Notes: a model not told the origin generated them from the sequence alone. DNA of 60,005 nucleotides from Oceanospirillum beijerinckii DSM 7166 (GCF_000422425.1 NZ_AULT01000043.1:1-60005); one strand, 5' to 3'. Numbered from the stretch's first letter, positions 8,455-17,257 are shown. Numbers and translations are program-made.

Positions 8455-8703
8455 AAAATAAGTTTTTTTAATTTATTGAATCTTTTTTCAAAAAAACGTA
8501 ATTTTTTTGCATCCACTGAATAGTCACCCGCGTAAATGTTATTGAGCGCGCTTAAAACAAAATTTAAAACTCAGCAATAAAACGTGACACCTAAACAAAA
8601 ATAGTCTGCTATCGGCCCAAAAGTGATTCAGCAAGGCGCTGAACAATAGAGCCATTTAAGTAGAGAGCAACAGCTTAGGTGTACATTACTCAAGGTGACT
8701 ATC

Positions 8704-8961
8704 ATGACTAAATCTAAACTGGCTATGGCCTCTGTAATGACTGGCATTATCGCACTGGGCGCGGCGACTGCGACCCCTGCACTGGCAGGTGGTAAAGAGA
8801 AATGCTACGGCGTAGCCAAAGCAGGTCATAACGATTGCGCAACCAATAACAGTTCTTGTGCGGGTACCTCTAAAACCGATAACCAAGGCGATGCATTTCT
8901 GGCAGTGCCTAAAGGTATGTGCTCCAAACTGTCCGGTGGTAGCCTGACGCCAAAAGGCTAA
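8704..8961 (+). CDS. bufA1: Bufferin precursor BufA1 (DUF2282)
   Basis: I chose the ATG at 8704 because AAGG lies eight bases upstream; a GTG at 8695 overlaps that site. The 85-residue product has a long Ala-rich signal peptide ending PALA-GG near residue 28, then a mature part with four cysteines (34, 45, 52, 73) in KCYG, NDCA, SSCAG and KGMC contexts, typical of DUF2282. In characterised bufferins some of these cysteines are modified by BufB/BufC and the peptide chelates copper in the periplasm. The gene heads an operon with bufB, bufC and a DoxX gene. Confidence 0.88.
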   Translation: MTKSKLAMASVMTGIIALGAATATPALAGGKEKCYGVAKAGHNDCATNNSSCAGTSKTDNQGDAFLAVPKGMCSKLSGGSLTPKG

Positions 8962-9082
8962 ACCTACCTCCCGACTTACTAAGTCTGACCTCAGAAGTCA
9001 GTTTCCCCTCTGGCTTCTGAGAGACTTGGATCTTCTGAGTCAACTCTATCTTCTTCATGGTTAACCAAATGGAGTATTCGCT

Positions 9083-10045
9083 ATGGATGCTGCACAGGAT
9101 CTCTCTGCGTCTCAAACAGGTTCAAGTCTGGCTATTCCCGCAGCCAGTGTTGGTATGGGGCTGCGTGCGCCACACTTTAATGATCTGCTGACGGAGCTGC
9201 CTGAGGTGTCCTGGCTGGAGGTTCACAGCGAAAACTATCTGGATGAACAGGGCGTACAGCGTTATATCCTGCGTCAGGTCGCGCAACACTATCCATTAAG
9301 CTTTCACGGAGTTGGTTTATCGCTGGGTTCCAGTGATCCACTGAATCCTGAACATCTGACGGCACTAAAAAAACTGATCGACGAGTTTCAACCGGCATTA
9401 CTCTCTGAACACCTGAGCTGGAGTTCAGTATCCGGTCGTTACTTTAATGATCTATTACCCATTCCTTATACCCAGGAGAGCCTTGAGCACTTCTGTCGTC
9501 AAGTGGATCAGGCCCAGCAAGTGCTGGGACGTCAGATTCTGGTGGAAAACCCAACCGCGTATCTGAACTACAAAGATTCTATCTTTTCCGAGTGGGATTT
9601 TCTGAATCAGATTGTTGAGCAAACCGGCTGTGGTCTACTGTTGGATCTGAACAATATCTATGTCAATTCGGTCAATCACAGCTTTGACTGCCAGGACTAT
9701 CTGGACAATATCAATCTGGATGCGGTGGGCGAGCTGCATCTGGCAGGGTTCTCGGTCAATGAATATGACCAGGGGCGAATGCTGATTGATACCCATGGTA
9801 ATCGTGTTAGTGATCCTGTGTGGCAGCTGTTTGCTCAGGTACGTCATCAGCTGAATTGTCAGGCACCTGCCCTGGTTGAGTGGGATACGGATATTCCTGA
9901 AATGTCCGTGCTGCTTGAAGAAGTGGGTAAAGCTGAAGCTATTCAGCAAGCGAAAGATATAGAACAGGTCGATATAACCAAACTGGCTGATGATGTATCT
10001 GCTGGAACGGGTTTCACTGTGGCACAGGAGGCGAGCCATGTCTGA
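9083..10045 (+). CDS. bufB: MNIO-family (DUF692) peptide-modifying enzyme BufB
   Basis: The 320-residue protein is a DUF692 TIM-barrel oxidase. It retains 'SFHGVGLSLGS' near 77-87, 'LVENPTAYL', 'LLLDLNNIYVN' near 189, 'ELHLAGF' and 'DTHGNRVSDPVWQLF', which carry the His, Asp, Glu and Asn residues used for the multinuclear iron site. These enzymes modify cysteines of a precursor peptide together with a DUF2063-type partner. GGAG lies nine bases before the ATG. The end overlaps bufC by eight bases, which indicates translational coupling. A ~35-residue tail beyond the barrel is not family-typical. Confidence 0.92.
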   Translation: MDAAQDLSASQTGSSLAIPAASVGMGLRAPHFNDLLTELPEVSWLEVHSENYLDEQGVQRYILRQVAQHYPLSFHGVGLSLGSSDPLNPEHLTALKKLIDEFQPALLSEHLSWSSVSGRYFNDLLPIPYTQESLEHFCRQVDQAQQVLGRQILVENPTAYLNYKDSIFSEWDFLNQIVEQTGCGLLLDLNNIYVNSVNHSFDCQDYLDNINLDAVGELHLAGFSVNEYDQGRMLIDTHGNRVSDPVWQLFAQVRHQLNCQAPALVEWDTDIPEMSVLLEEVGKAEAIQQAKDIEQVDITKLADDVSAGTGFTVAQEASHV

Positions 10046-10994
10046 TCAAGCCGTGTCTGATCAAACTATAACTGATCAAGCCATGTCCGATATGGCAGCT
10101 ACAGCAGCAATGCCTCAAGACCTGAAAAATCTGCAACTGCAGTTTGCCCAGGCGTTAATCACACCCGGTGAGCAGCCAGAGCTCTATCAACAGATTCAGG
10201 ACAGCCAACAAATACAGGACAGCCATTTCGATGCGGATCAGCTGCTGCAGATCTATCGCAATAACTTTGTGCTGAGTCTGACAGAATCTCTGGAAATCAC
10301 CTTTCCTGTATTACGGGTGATGGTGGGTGAGGAGTTTTTCGCCCAACTGGCGAAAGCCTTTATCTGCCAGGTTCCGATGGAAAAGGCCGCAGTGGCTGAG
10401 TTTGGTGATCTGCTGCCAGAATTTATGGCCAATTTGGAACAGCTCAGCGAAATGTCATATCTGGTGGATTTGGCGCGTTTTGAATGGGCCTACTCGGTAC
10501 GGATTAATCGCATGCCCCAGGCAGAGCCGTTTCCTTATCAGGCGCTGGCTGAACTCAGTGAAGACGACTATGAGCGTATGAGCTTTAGCGTCAATCCTGA
10601 TCTGACGCTATTTCAATCCCAATGGGCCATTATTGAACTGTTCCAGCGTTTAAAAAACTGGCTGGTACAAAGAGAAGCTTGTTGTACTGTTAACAGTAGT
10701 AGGGAGAGTGCAGCTAATGCTGCTGGTTATAAAAGTGATAGCGAACAGACAGAAGATGATCCGTTAGCAGGTTTGCAGCTGGATCAACCTCAGCAGGGTT
10801 ATATCGCAACCACGGGATTGGCAGAAGTAGAATATCAGGTGGTTGATAGCGGTATCTTTGTCCTATTGGAACACTGCCAACAATCGCAATTATTTAACCA
10901 GTTTGAACATGATGATGCCGAAGCTTTACTGCAGCAAGGCATCAGCTCGGGCCTGATTACAGGTTTTATCCTGCGCTCTGAGTCTGGAGTATAA
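10038..10994 (+). CDS. bufC: DUF2063 family partner protein BufC
   Basis: I start it at 10038 because GGAGG sits just upstream and this start overlaps the end of bufB. The 318-residue product has a DUF2063 N-terminal domain (about 30-125, with 'LQIYRNNFVLSLTESLEITFPVL') and a more variable C-terminal domain. BufC recruits the precursor to the MNIO enzyme. Two local duplications are seen: SDQ/TDQ repeats in the first 17 residues and QIQDSQ-QIQDS near 48-60. A Ser/Asn/Glu-rich insert near 215-240 interrupts the second domain. Confidence 0.88.
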   Translation: MSDQAVSDQTITDQAMSDMAATAAMPQDLKNLQLQFAQALITPGEQPELYQQIQDSQQIQDSHFDADQLLQIYRNNFVLSLTESLEITFPVLRVMVGEEFFAQLAKAFICQVPMEKAAVAEFGDLLPEFMANLEQLSEMSYLVDLARFEWAYSVRINRMPQAEPFPYQALAELSEDDYERMSFSVNPDLTLFQSQWAIIELFQRLKNWLVQREACCTVNSSRESAANAAGYKSDSEQTEDDPLAGLQLDQPQQGYIATTGLAEVEYQVVDSGIFVLLEHCQQSQLFNQFEHDDAEALLQQGISSGLITGFILRSESGV

Positions 10995-11005
10995 GGAATA
11001 CAGTA

Positions 11006-11452
11006 ATGACGACATTGATAACACTATATAGCCGTTTTTTTGAATGCTTGGAAAAGTTGGCTACGCCTCTGGTATTGCTGTTTGTACGCATCTGGGCGGC
11101 CAAAGCTTTTTTGCAATCCGGTTTGGTCAAAATCCAGAGCTGGGACAGCACTCTATATTTATTCGAAGAAGAGTATCAGGTACCGCTGTTACCATGGGAG
11201 ATGGCGGCTTATCTGGGCACCGCAGCAGAACTGATTTTGCCTCCGTTGTTGATTATTGGTCTGATGAGCCGCGGCGTCGCTTCTGCACTGTTCGTATTCA
11301 ATATCATGGCGGTAATCTCTTACCCTGTGTTATGGGATCAGGGGTTCTATGACCACCAGCTGTGGGGCTTGATGTTCCTGATGACGGCGATCTTTGGGCC
11401 TGGTGCACTGTCGGTGGATCATCTACTGAAAAAACGTTTTCCAACTAAGTGA
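11006..11452 (+). CDS. DoxX family membrane protein of the bufferin operon
   Basis: The 148-residue protein has four hydrophobic segments and the DoxX pattern: a first helix with 'RIWAAKAFLQSGLVKIQSW', then 'LGTAAELILPPLLIIGL', and a last helix before a short basic tail. DoxX proteins are quinone- or redox-associated inner-membrane proteins that often accompany bufferin operons. The gene begins 11 bases after bufC, so it is in the same operon. Its precise role here is unknown. Confidence 0.88.
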   Translation: MTTLITLYSRFFECLEKLATPLVLLFVRIWAAKAFLQSGLVKIQSWDSTLYLFEEEYQVPLLPWEMAAYLGTAAELILPPLLIIGLMSRGVASALFVFNIMAVISYPVLWDQGFYDHQLWGLMFLMTAIFGPGALSVDHLLKKRFPTK

Positions 11453-11560
11453 GTGATGGTACTTGATATCACCTCTTACTATCCGCTATAACCTTTGCTC
11501 GTTTGAGGTTTTACGGGAGCCGCTGGGCTTCTGGTTCTGGGATAGTTAAGAGGTTTTTTT

Positions 11561-11815
11561 ATGCCAACCTATGATTACCGTTGCGAAGCCAATGGTGAAG
11601 TTTATGAAGTACGTCACCCGATGGCACTGACTATTAAAACCTGGGGTGAGCTGTGCGAAGTGGGTAACCTGGATCTGCAGGGGATCGACCCAAAAGCGGA
11701 AGTGAATAAGGTATTGACCACGGCGGGCGTGGTTAGCAGTGCCGCGCTGAAAAACCCCGGTGTGCCTCCGTGTATGAGCGGTGGCGGATGTTCCGGTGGT
11801 GGCTGTAGGGTTTAG
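11561..11815 (+). CDS. FmdB-like small protein with a Cys/Gly-rich tail
   Basis: The 84-residue product begins MPTYDYRCEANGEVYEV, which resembles the FmdB zinc-ribbon start, but the second cysteine of the usual first CxxC is missing (CEANG). The C-terminus is a Cys/Gly-rich run, PPCMSGGGCSGGGCRV, that could bind metal. FmdB-like proteins are small putative regulators. It follows the bufferin operon by 109 bases on the same strand, so it may or may not be co-transcribed. Function cannot be assigned. Confidence 0.6.
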   Translation: MPTYDYRCEANGEVYEVRHPMALTIKTWGELCEVGNLDLQGIDPKAEVNKVLTTAGVVSSAALKNPGVPPCMSGGGCSGGGCRV

Positions 11816-11844
11816 GGGCTATTGCGTTTATACATCCGCCTAGT

Positions 11845-11876
11845 GTGAATTAGCTTTTAAGTTAAAGCTGATTCAC
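11845..11876. terminator. Stem-loop between convergent genes
   Basis: GTGAATTAGCTTT and AAAGCTGATTCAC form a 13-bp stem with one mismatch around a six-base loop. It lies just downstream of the FmdB-like gene and of the small membrane peptide gene on the other strand. No long T-tract follows, so terminator function is tentative. Confidence 0.45.
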
Positions 11877-11897
11877 AGGCGCTGGTTTCTTAAGTGC

Positions 11898-11987
11898 TCA
11901 GAACTCAATGTAGCGCACGACCATAGCACCCAATAGGGTGAGTGAGACAACGACCAGAATCATTTGGTTTTTAAACTTAGGGTCCAT
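11898..11987 (-). CDS. 29-residue single-helix membrane peptide
   Basis: An ATG at 11987, preceded by AAAGGTC at a suitable distance, opens a 29-codon gene ending with TGA at 11898. The product MDPKFKNQM-ILVVVSLTLLGAMVV-RYIEF has a polar basic start, a 15-residue hydrophobic helix and a short charged end, like small inner-membrane proteins that attach to larger complexes. I recognise no family. Its downstream end faces the FmdB-like gene. Confidence 0.45.
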   Translation of the reverse strand: MDPKFKNQMILVVVSLTLLGAMVVRYIEF

Positions 11988-12084
11988 ATTTGACCTTTTT
12001 ATCTCTACAGATTAACGACCAGAAGACAGTCCAAATAGTGTACGCTGTAATCCAACAAGCTTGCTACCGGTTTTTATCTGGCAC

Positions 12085-13089
12085 TTACTCAGGGGTATGT
12101 TCCCGAAACTGTTCTTTAATCTGACGTATTGCATCCAGATGTGTCAGGAAAAGTTCGACCAGTTTTGGATCGAAGTGTTTGCCAGCTTCCTCTTTGATCA
12201 GATCAATCGCTGCTTCTTCAGACCAGGCTTTTTTATAAGGCCTGACACTGGTCAGTGCATCAAATACATCGGCAATCGCGACAATACGGGCGGACACAGG
12301 AATCTCTTCACCGGCTAAACCACTGGGGTAGCCGCTACCATCCCACTTCTCATGGTGACTCAGAGCGATCTCCCGCGCCGTCACCATCAGGTCTGAGGTA
12401 TCTTCCTGACCCAGGATCAATGCGCCAATTTCAGCATGTTGCTGCATGATGTTCCATTCATCTGCATCCAGTTTGCCCGGTTTTTGCAGTATCGCATCAG
12501 GAATACCGATTTTTCCGATATCGTGCATGGGAGCGGCGTGCAGCAGGTTTTCCGCCTGACGTTCAGAATACCCGGCAGCCCGTGCCAGGACCTGAGCGTA
12601 ATGGCTCATACGGATCACATGCAGACCAGTTTCATTGTCTTTATATTCTGCCGCACGGCCCAGACGCTGCACAATGGACAGTCGGGTTGATACCAGCTCA
12701 TCCACCCGAACCAAAGACAGGTGATTTTTGACTCGTGCTCTGACGATGGCAGGGTTCACCGGCTTGGAAATATAATCCACCGCACCCAGTTCCAGCCCTT
12801 TGGCTTCATCGTCACTTTCCGACAGTGCAGAGATAAAGATCACAGGAATATGTCGCGTATCAGCGGCTTCTTTCAGTCGTTGACAGACATCATAGCCTGA
12901 TAGTCCAGGCATCATAATATCGAGCAGAATCAGATCCGGGTGCTCTTTTTCGGCCAGTAAGAGCGCACGTTCTCCATCTCTGGCGTAGATCAGGCGATAG
13001 TGGGACTGAAGAATATTTTTCAGAACCTGCAGATTATTGGCTTCATCATCGACCAGAAGCAGAGTGGCCTGATCATTATGAGGTTGCAT
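12085..13089 (-). CDS. Response regulator with HD-GYP c-di-GMP phosphodiesterase domain
   Basis: The 334-residue protein has a receiver domain (about 8-125, acidic pocket in LLVDDE and phosphoacceptor Asp in LILLDIMMPG) joined to an HD-GYP domain (about 150-325). The catalytic motifs HDIGK and HHEKWDGSGYP are intact, so it should hydrolyse c-di-GMP. The start at 13089 has GGAGA upstream and overlaps the kinase gene end by 14 bases. The MHYT hybrid kinase is therefore the likely phosphodonor, through its receiver or Hpt domain. Confidence 0.93.
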   Translation of the reverse strand: MQPHNDQATLLLVDDEANNLQVLKNILQSHYRLIYARDGERALLLAEKEHPDLILLDIMMPGLSGYDVCQRLKEAADTRHIPVIFISALSESDDEAKGLELGAVDYISKPVNPAIVRARVKNHLSLVRVDELVSTRLSIVQRLGRAAEYKDNETGLHVIRMSHYAQVLARAAGYSERQAENLLHAAPMHDIGKIGIPDAILQKPGKLDADEWNIMQQHAEIGALILGQEDTSDLMVTAREIALSHHEKWDGSGYPSGLAGEEIPVSARIVAIADVFDALTSVRPYKKAWSEEAAIDLIKEEAGKHFDPKLVELFLTHLDAIRQIKEQFREHTPE

Positions 13090-16000
13090 GAGTCTTCATC
13101 TCCTGAAGGTATTCATTAAGCAGACGGGCGGCATTATCCGGTTCAAAGTTTTCCAGGCAGAGTTCAACATCCGATGCCAGAGTGTCAGGCAGCTGGTGGC
13201 TGATCTGCTGGAAAAGTGTTTCAGGTATTTCCCCGGTCTGTAGTACTGAAATCAGCGCCTGCAGTTGAGTGACATCGACGGTGGCAGTAGGTTCCTTATC
13301 ACTGCTTGCGGCTTCTGTGTCCATCTCTTGTAGTGGCATAGCATCCTTGATCTGATCGATCAAACGTTGATATTGCTGTAATAAAGTCTCTTGTGTGTCT
13401 TTGTCCCAGGCTGCATTTTCTTTAAAAAAACGTTCCTGTTGCGTAGCCCAGAGGGCAAGATCCGGTGGGCAAAGATTCCCGGCGGCACCTTTAATGCGGT
13501 GCAGCTCCATCAGGCGGATTGTCTGGCTTTGTGATAATCGCTCTGACAGATAACCGATCTGATTGCTTGGATCACGCAGAAACTTTGCGATAGCTTTATA
13601 GTGCTGCACCTGTGAACCCCACAGGGTGATCCCCTTGTGCTCATTGATGGTTTCAGCGGGTAATGCTATTTCGGTTTCTGCCTCTATAGCTGTAGTGATA
13701 GTCTGATCATCAGCATCGCTGTTTTGACACAGCCCCAGAACATGGGCGATCTCCATCAGAAGCTTTTCCACCTCCAGCGGTTTGGTGGCAAAACCATTCA
13801 TTCCGGCAGCTAAAGCCAGTCTGCGATCCTCTTCCATCACACTGGCGGTCAGAGCGATCACTGGCGTCACTTTTTTCCGTTCGGCTTTCTCTATGGTACG
13901 GATACGCTGCGTAGCTTCGTGGCCGTTGAGTTCAGGCATCTGCACATCCATTAAAATAACATCAGGATGCTCAGAGAGATAATATTCAATGGCTTCCAGA
14001 CCGTTACTGGCCGGAATAACGGTATGGCCGTGATTTTCAAGAATGGTGGTGATCAGTTCAATATTCTGTTCAACGTCGTCGGCTACCAGCACCTTCAACG
14101 GAGGCAATTTAACAATGGGGACCCTTCTCTGAGCCTCGTCCAGTGCTGCCTGGTCAGGGGTTGTCGCTTGCAGAGGCAGGGTCACTGTAAAGACGGAGCC
14201 TTGTCCCAGAGTGCTGGTGACATGAATGCGGCCACCCATCAGGTCTATCAGCTGTTTGGATATGGTGGTGCCCAGACCTGTACCGCCAAAACGGCGCGTC
14301 ATACTGGAGTCGGCCTGTGCAAAGGGTTCAAATATACCTTCCAGACGATCCTCTGCAATACCGATACCTGTATCACGTACTTCAAAACAGACCTCGCCGG
14401 ACTGACCTGGAGATAATGTCAGCGTGACGCCGCCCTGCTCCGTAAATTTTACGGCGTTACTCAGCAGGTTGAGGATGACTTGCTGTATTCTCAGACTGTC
14501 ACCGCAGAAATATTCATCCAGCTCCGGTGAGTAGTGCAGTGTCAGATCCAGTTTCTTTCTGGCCGCCGTCAGAGACATTGTGGCGATCAACTGCTCGCAC
14601 AGGGCATTTAAAGAGAAGATACGCTCTTCCAGTTCCAGCGAGCCACTTTCCAGCTTAGCGGTATCCAGTACGCCATTCAGCGGGGAAAGTAAGGACCGGG
14701 CGGATGAACGAACAATATTCAGTTTCTTCTGCTGGCGCTCATTCAGTGGGGTGTCCAGCAGCAGATCGGTAAAGCCGATAATGGAGTTCATCGGGGTGCG
14801 GATTTCATGGCTCATATTGGCCAGGAAGGCACCTTTGGCTTTCGCTGAAGCGATAGCCTCATTTTTGGCTGCCAGCAGCTGAAGCTCCAGCACCTTGCGG
14901 CTGGAGATATCCAGTAAAATGCCGTCGATCCATTTGACGTTACCCTGCTCATCCAGTACCGGCGTGCCAAACTCTTCCAGCCAGCGTACGGCACCATTTT
15001 TATGGGTAATGCGATACTCGACCACATAAGCTTCCTGCTTTTCTGCTGCCATAGCCAATGCCTGGCTGACGGTTAGATTATCATCGGGGTCGATCAGATC
15101 TGCAAAATTGACAGTACTGTCTAAAAACTCTTTAGCCGGATAACCGGTGATCTCTTTAACCCGGTCACTGATAAACAGCATGCTCCATTGCTCGTCCCAT
15201 AGACAGCGAAACGATGCACCGGGAATATTGCGGATCAATGTACGTAGCTGATTTTCCCGCTCTTTCAGTTCACGGGTGATTTTTTTCTGTTGACTGATAT
15301 CGGTGATAAAGCCACAAAAATAGGTCTTACCGCTCTGAGTCATCTCTGCGACAGACAGCCGGATATGAATCTCATGGCCCTCTTTATGACGAGCACTGAC
15401 CTCCCGGCCAACACCGATAATCTTACGTTCACCGGTTTTCAGGTAATGGGCCAGATAGCCATCATGGGCGCTTCTGTGGGGTTCCGGCATCAGCATATTG
15501 ATATTATTACCAATCACTTCTTCGGCTTTGTAACCCAGAATCTGTTCCGCAGAGCGATTGTAGGATTGCACAATACCGGTTGCGGACATCTTGATAATGC
15601 CATCCACTGCAGTATCAAACATCGCCTGTAGCTCGGAGCTGATATCTTCACTTTGCCTGAGCATCGAGCGGTAGCGCCCCAGTGCATTGATGGTGACAAC
15701 CATCAGGCTGATCACAATGGTGACCGCCCCTATGATCAGCGCCAGTGTGTAGTGGCTTTCCTGCACTGGATCAAAATCGGCCATGGGTGTGCCAATAAAC
15801 CGTGCTGAAGCCATTCCGATGTAGTGCATTCCGGCAATGGCCAGCCCCATCACCAGGCTGGCAATTGCTCTGAGTTTATAACCCCGCCAATGCAGATGCT
15901 GGCGTAAACCAAAGCTGACCCATAAGGCCAGAGAGGCCAGGGCTACTGCCACTACAATCGACAGTAAGAACATCGGCAAATCATATTTCAACTCCGGTGC

Positions 16001-16444
16001 CATGACCATTGCCGCCATGCCGGTATAGTGCATAGCACCGATACCTGCGCCGACCGCCAGGCCTCCCAGGCCGATGTGTCGTAGCGATATCGTGCTGTGA
16101 GAGAGAATACTGAGTGCCGCTAATGATGCGATAAAAGAGGGTAGCAGCGAGGCTATTGTGGTAAACAGATCGTAATTGACCTCGGTGCAGAGAGAAAATG
16201 CCAGCATGCCGATAAAGTGCATCGACCAGATGCCGATGCCCAGCGACAAAGAGCCTGAGGTCAGATGAATCTGCTTGGCTGTTTTTGAAGCGCTGCGTTG
16301 GGCAATGGCCGAGAGTGTCAGCGCCATATAGGAGCTGATGATGGCAATTATCAGAGACAGTCCAACCAGCCGATTATCATACTGCCCAATTAATAACATC
16401 GATGGGGACAGGTCGTTAAGCACAAAAAGGTCTGCTATCGCCAT
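13076..16444 (-). CDS. MHYT-domain hybrid sensor histidine kinase with receiver and Hpt domains
   Basis: The 1122-residue membrane protein begins with seven hydrophobic segments holding three MHYT motifs (MHFIGM, MHYTGM, MHYIGM), a module predicted to bind copper and sense a diatomic gas. Next come two PAS domains (about 265-385 and 390-515), a HisKA domain with SHEIRTP near 545, an HATPase domain (about 655-770), a receiver (about 785-900, with LMDVQMP) and a C-terminal Hpt domain with LHRIKGAAGN near 980. All catalytic parts look intact. It overlaps and presumably feeds the HD-GYP response regulator downstream. Confidence 0.93.
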   Translation of the reverse strand: MAIADLFVLNDLSPSMLLIGQYDNRLVGLSLIIAIISSYMALTLSAIAQRSASKTAKQIHLTSGSLSLGIGIWSMHFIGMLAFSLCTEVNYDLFTTIASLLPSFIASLAALSILSHSTISLRHIGLGGLAVGAGIGAMHYTGMAAMVMAPELKYDLPMFLLSIVVAVALASLALWVSFGLRQHLHWRGYKLRAIASLVMGLAIAGMHYIGMASARFIGTPMADFDPVQESHYTLALIIGAVTIVISLMVVTINALGRYRSMLRQSEDISSELQAMFDTAVDGIIKMSATGIVQSYNRSAEQILGYKAEEVIGNNINMLMPEPHRSAHDGYLAHYLKTGERKIIGVGREVSARHKEGHEIHIRLSVAEMTQSGKTYFCGFITDISQQKKITRELKERENQLRTLIRNIPGASFRCLWDEQWSMLFISDRVKEITGYPAKEFLDSTVNFADLIDPDDNLTVSQALAMAAEKQEAYVVEYRITHKNGAVRWLEEFGTPVLDEQGNVKWIDGILLDISSRKVLELQLLAAKNEAIASAKAKGAFLANMSHEIRTPMNSIIGFTDLLLDTPLNERQQKKLNIVRSSARSLLSPLNGVLDTAKLESGSLELEERIFSLNALCEQLIATMSLTAARKKLDLTLHYSPELDEYFCGDSLRIQQVILNLLSNAVKFTEQGGVTLTLSPGQSGEVCFEVRDTGIGIAEDRLEGIFEPFAQADSSMTRRFGGTGLGTTISKQLIDLMGGRIHVTSTLGQGSVFTVTLPLQATTPDQAALDEAQRRVPIVKLPPLKVLVADDVEQNIELITTILENHGHTVIPASNGLEAIEYYLSEHPDVILMDVQMPELNGHEATQRIRTIEKAERKKVTPVIALTASVMEEDRRLALAAGMNGFATKPLEVEKLLMEIAHVLGLCQNSDADDQTITTAIEAETEIALPAETINEHKGITLWGSQVQHYKAIAKFLRDPSNQIGYLSERLSQSQTIRLMELHRIKGAAGNLCPPDLALWATQQERFFKENAAWDKDTQETLLQQYQRLIDQIKDAMPLQEMDTEAASSDKEPTATVDVTQLQALISVLQTGEIPETLFQQISHQLPDTLASDVELCLENFEPDNAARLLNEYLQEMKTHATS

Positions 16445-16895
16445 ATATGTACCGGTGTGAAGTCAGTGAGTTTAAACGCCGGAAAGGCTCTTTAAATCAT
16501 TTTCCGGTCGATGTAAGGCAATGGTGTTGATGGGGTGTGATTTTTTGTAGTTTTTTTGATTCATATCATCTAATAAGCCACGATTATAATAGATTTCAAG
16601 CTCTAATTGCCAGTGAACATACTTGATGCAGGCTATGTGGTACGCGCTACAAAGCTTTTGAGTGGTATAAAAAGCTTATGTCCGAACCCGACTCCAGATA
16701 AATCAGAAACTCAGGTGAATCAGGAAAAGTGATGGGTGCTGTGATAGCAGCGGATGGAGATGATAGTAGACTGAGATTTATAGAAGCTGAATGAATTCCT
16801 GTTTCTCCCCAGTGCCCACCCTTTGTAAACACTGGGGGCTCTGGGGGCTCTGGGGGCTCTGGGGGCTCTGGGGGCTCTGGGCCATAGTATAAGGC
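16445..16895. other. Intergenic stretch with a G-rich tandem repeat
   Basis: No supported gene lies between the MHYT kinase start and the small membrane gene end. Short frames here lack ribosome sites or family likeness. The notable content is the 9-bp repeat listed separately at 16832-16881. The part next to 16444 must contain the kinase promoter, but no clear -35/-10 pair was seen. Confidence 0.5.
16832..16881 (+). repeat. Tandem 9-bp repeat, CTGGGGGCT x5.5
   Basis: Five perfect copies of CTGGGGGCT plus a partial CTGGG follow each other without interruption. Each unit has five consecutive guanines, so the strand could fold into a G-quadruplex. It lies between the ends of two minus-strand genes' territories and outside any supported coding frame. 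Copy number is likely to vary between strains (inference). Confidence 0.9.
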
Positions 16896-17159
16896 TTAGC
16901 TGAGTGAATAGGTTGTGGATAGATGATGATTCAGGGCTATCGTCGCAAAAACGGTATTGATTGCCAGGCTACTCAGACTGTGACGCGGATTCTCCAGGTA
17001 GAGGGATAAACAACCGCCTAAAGCAAAAGGAAAGATGATCAGACCGGCGATAAACCATCGGGCCTGATCTCCTGCCGGTAAATACAACGACAGCCAGCAA
17101 CTGGCGGCAATCGCCAGAGATAAGCCTCCGGCCACTCCCGAGAAAAGTTTGGCAACCAT
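16896..17159 (-). CDS. Small three-helix membrane protein, Fur-linked (DUF3649-like, tentative)
   Basis: The 87-residue product has about three hydrophobic segments (near 5-27, 33-53 and 60-77). 'GGLSLAIAASCWLSLYLP' followed by a Gly/Phe-rich second helix reminds me of small DUF3649-type proteins found with iron-uptake genes, but the match is loose. Its start region faces a near-consensus Fur box at 17258-17276 shared with the divergent MFS gene, so iron repression is expected. Function is unknown. Confidence 0.6.
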   Translation of the reverse strand: MVAKLFSGVAGGLSLAIAASCWLSLYLPAGDQARWFIAGLIIFPFALGGCLSLYLENPRHSLSSLAINTVFATIALNHHLSTTYSLS

Positions 17160-17257
17160 ATGCGTACTCCTGTCTGTAAATTGCCTTATCTATGGTTGAG
17201 TCTCACTGTATGACTTAACCGGCCTGAAGATGAATGTGAGCTGTCCTTGAATATTAT

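Noticed and set aside
16647-16832. A 61-codon minus-strand frame next to the G-rich repeat
   Set aside because: GTG start without a ribosome site, low-complexity Ser/Ile product and no recognisable family.
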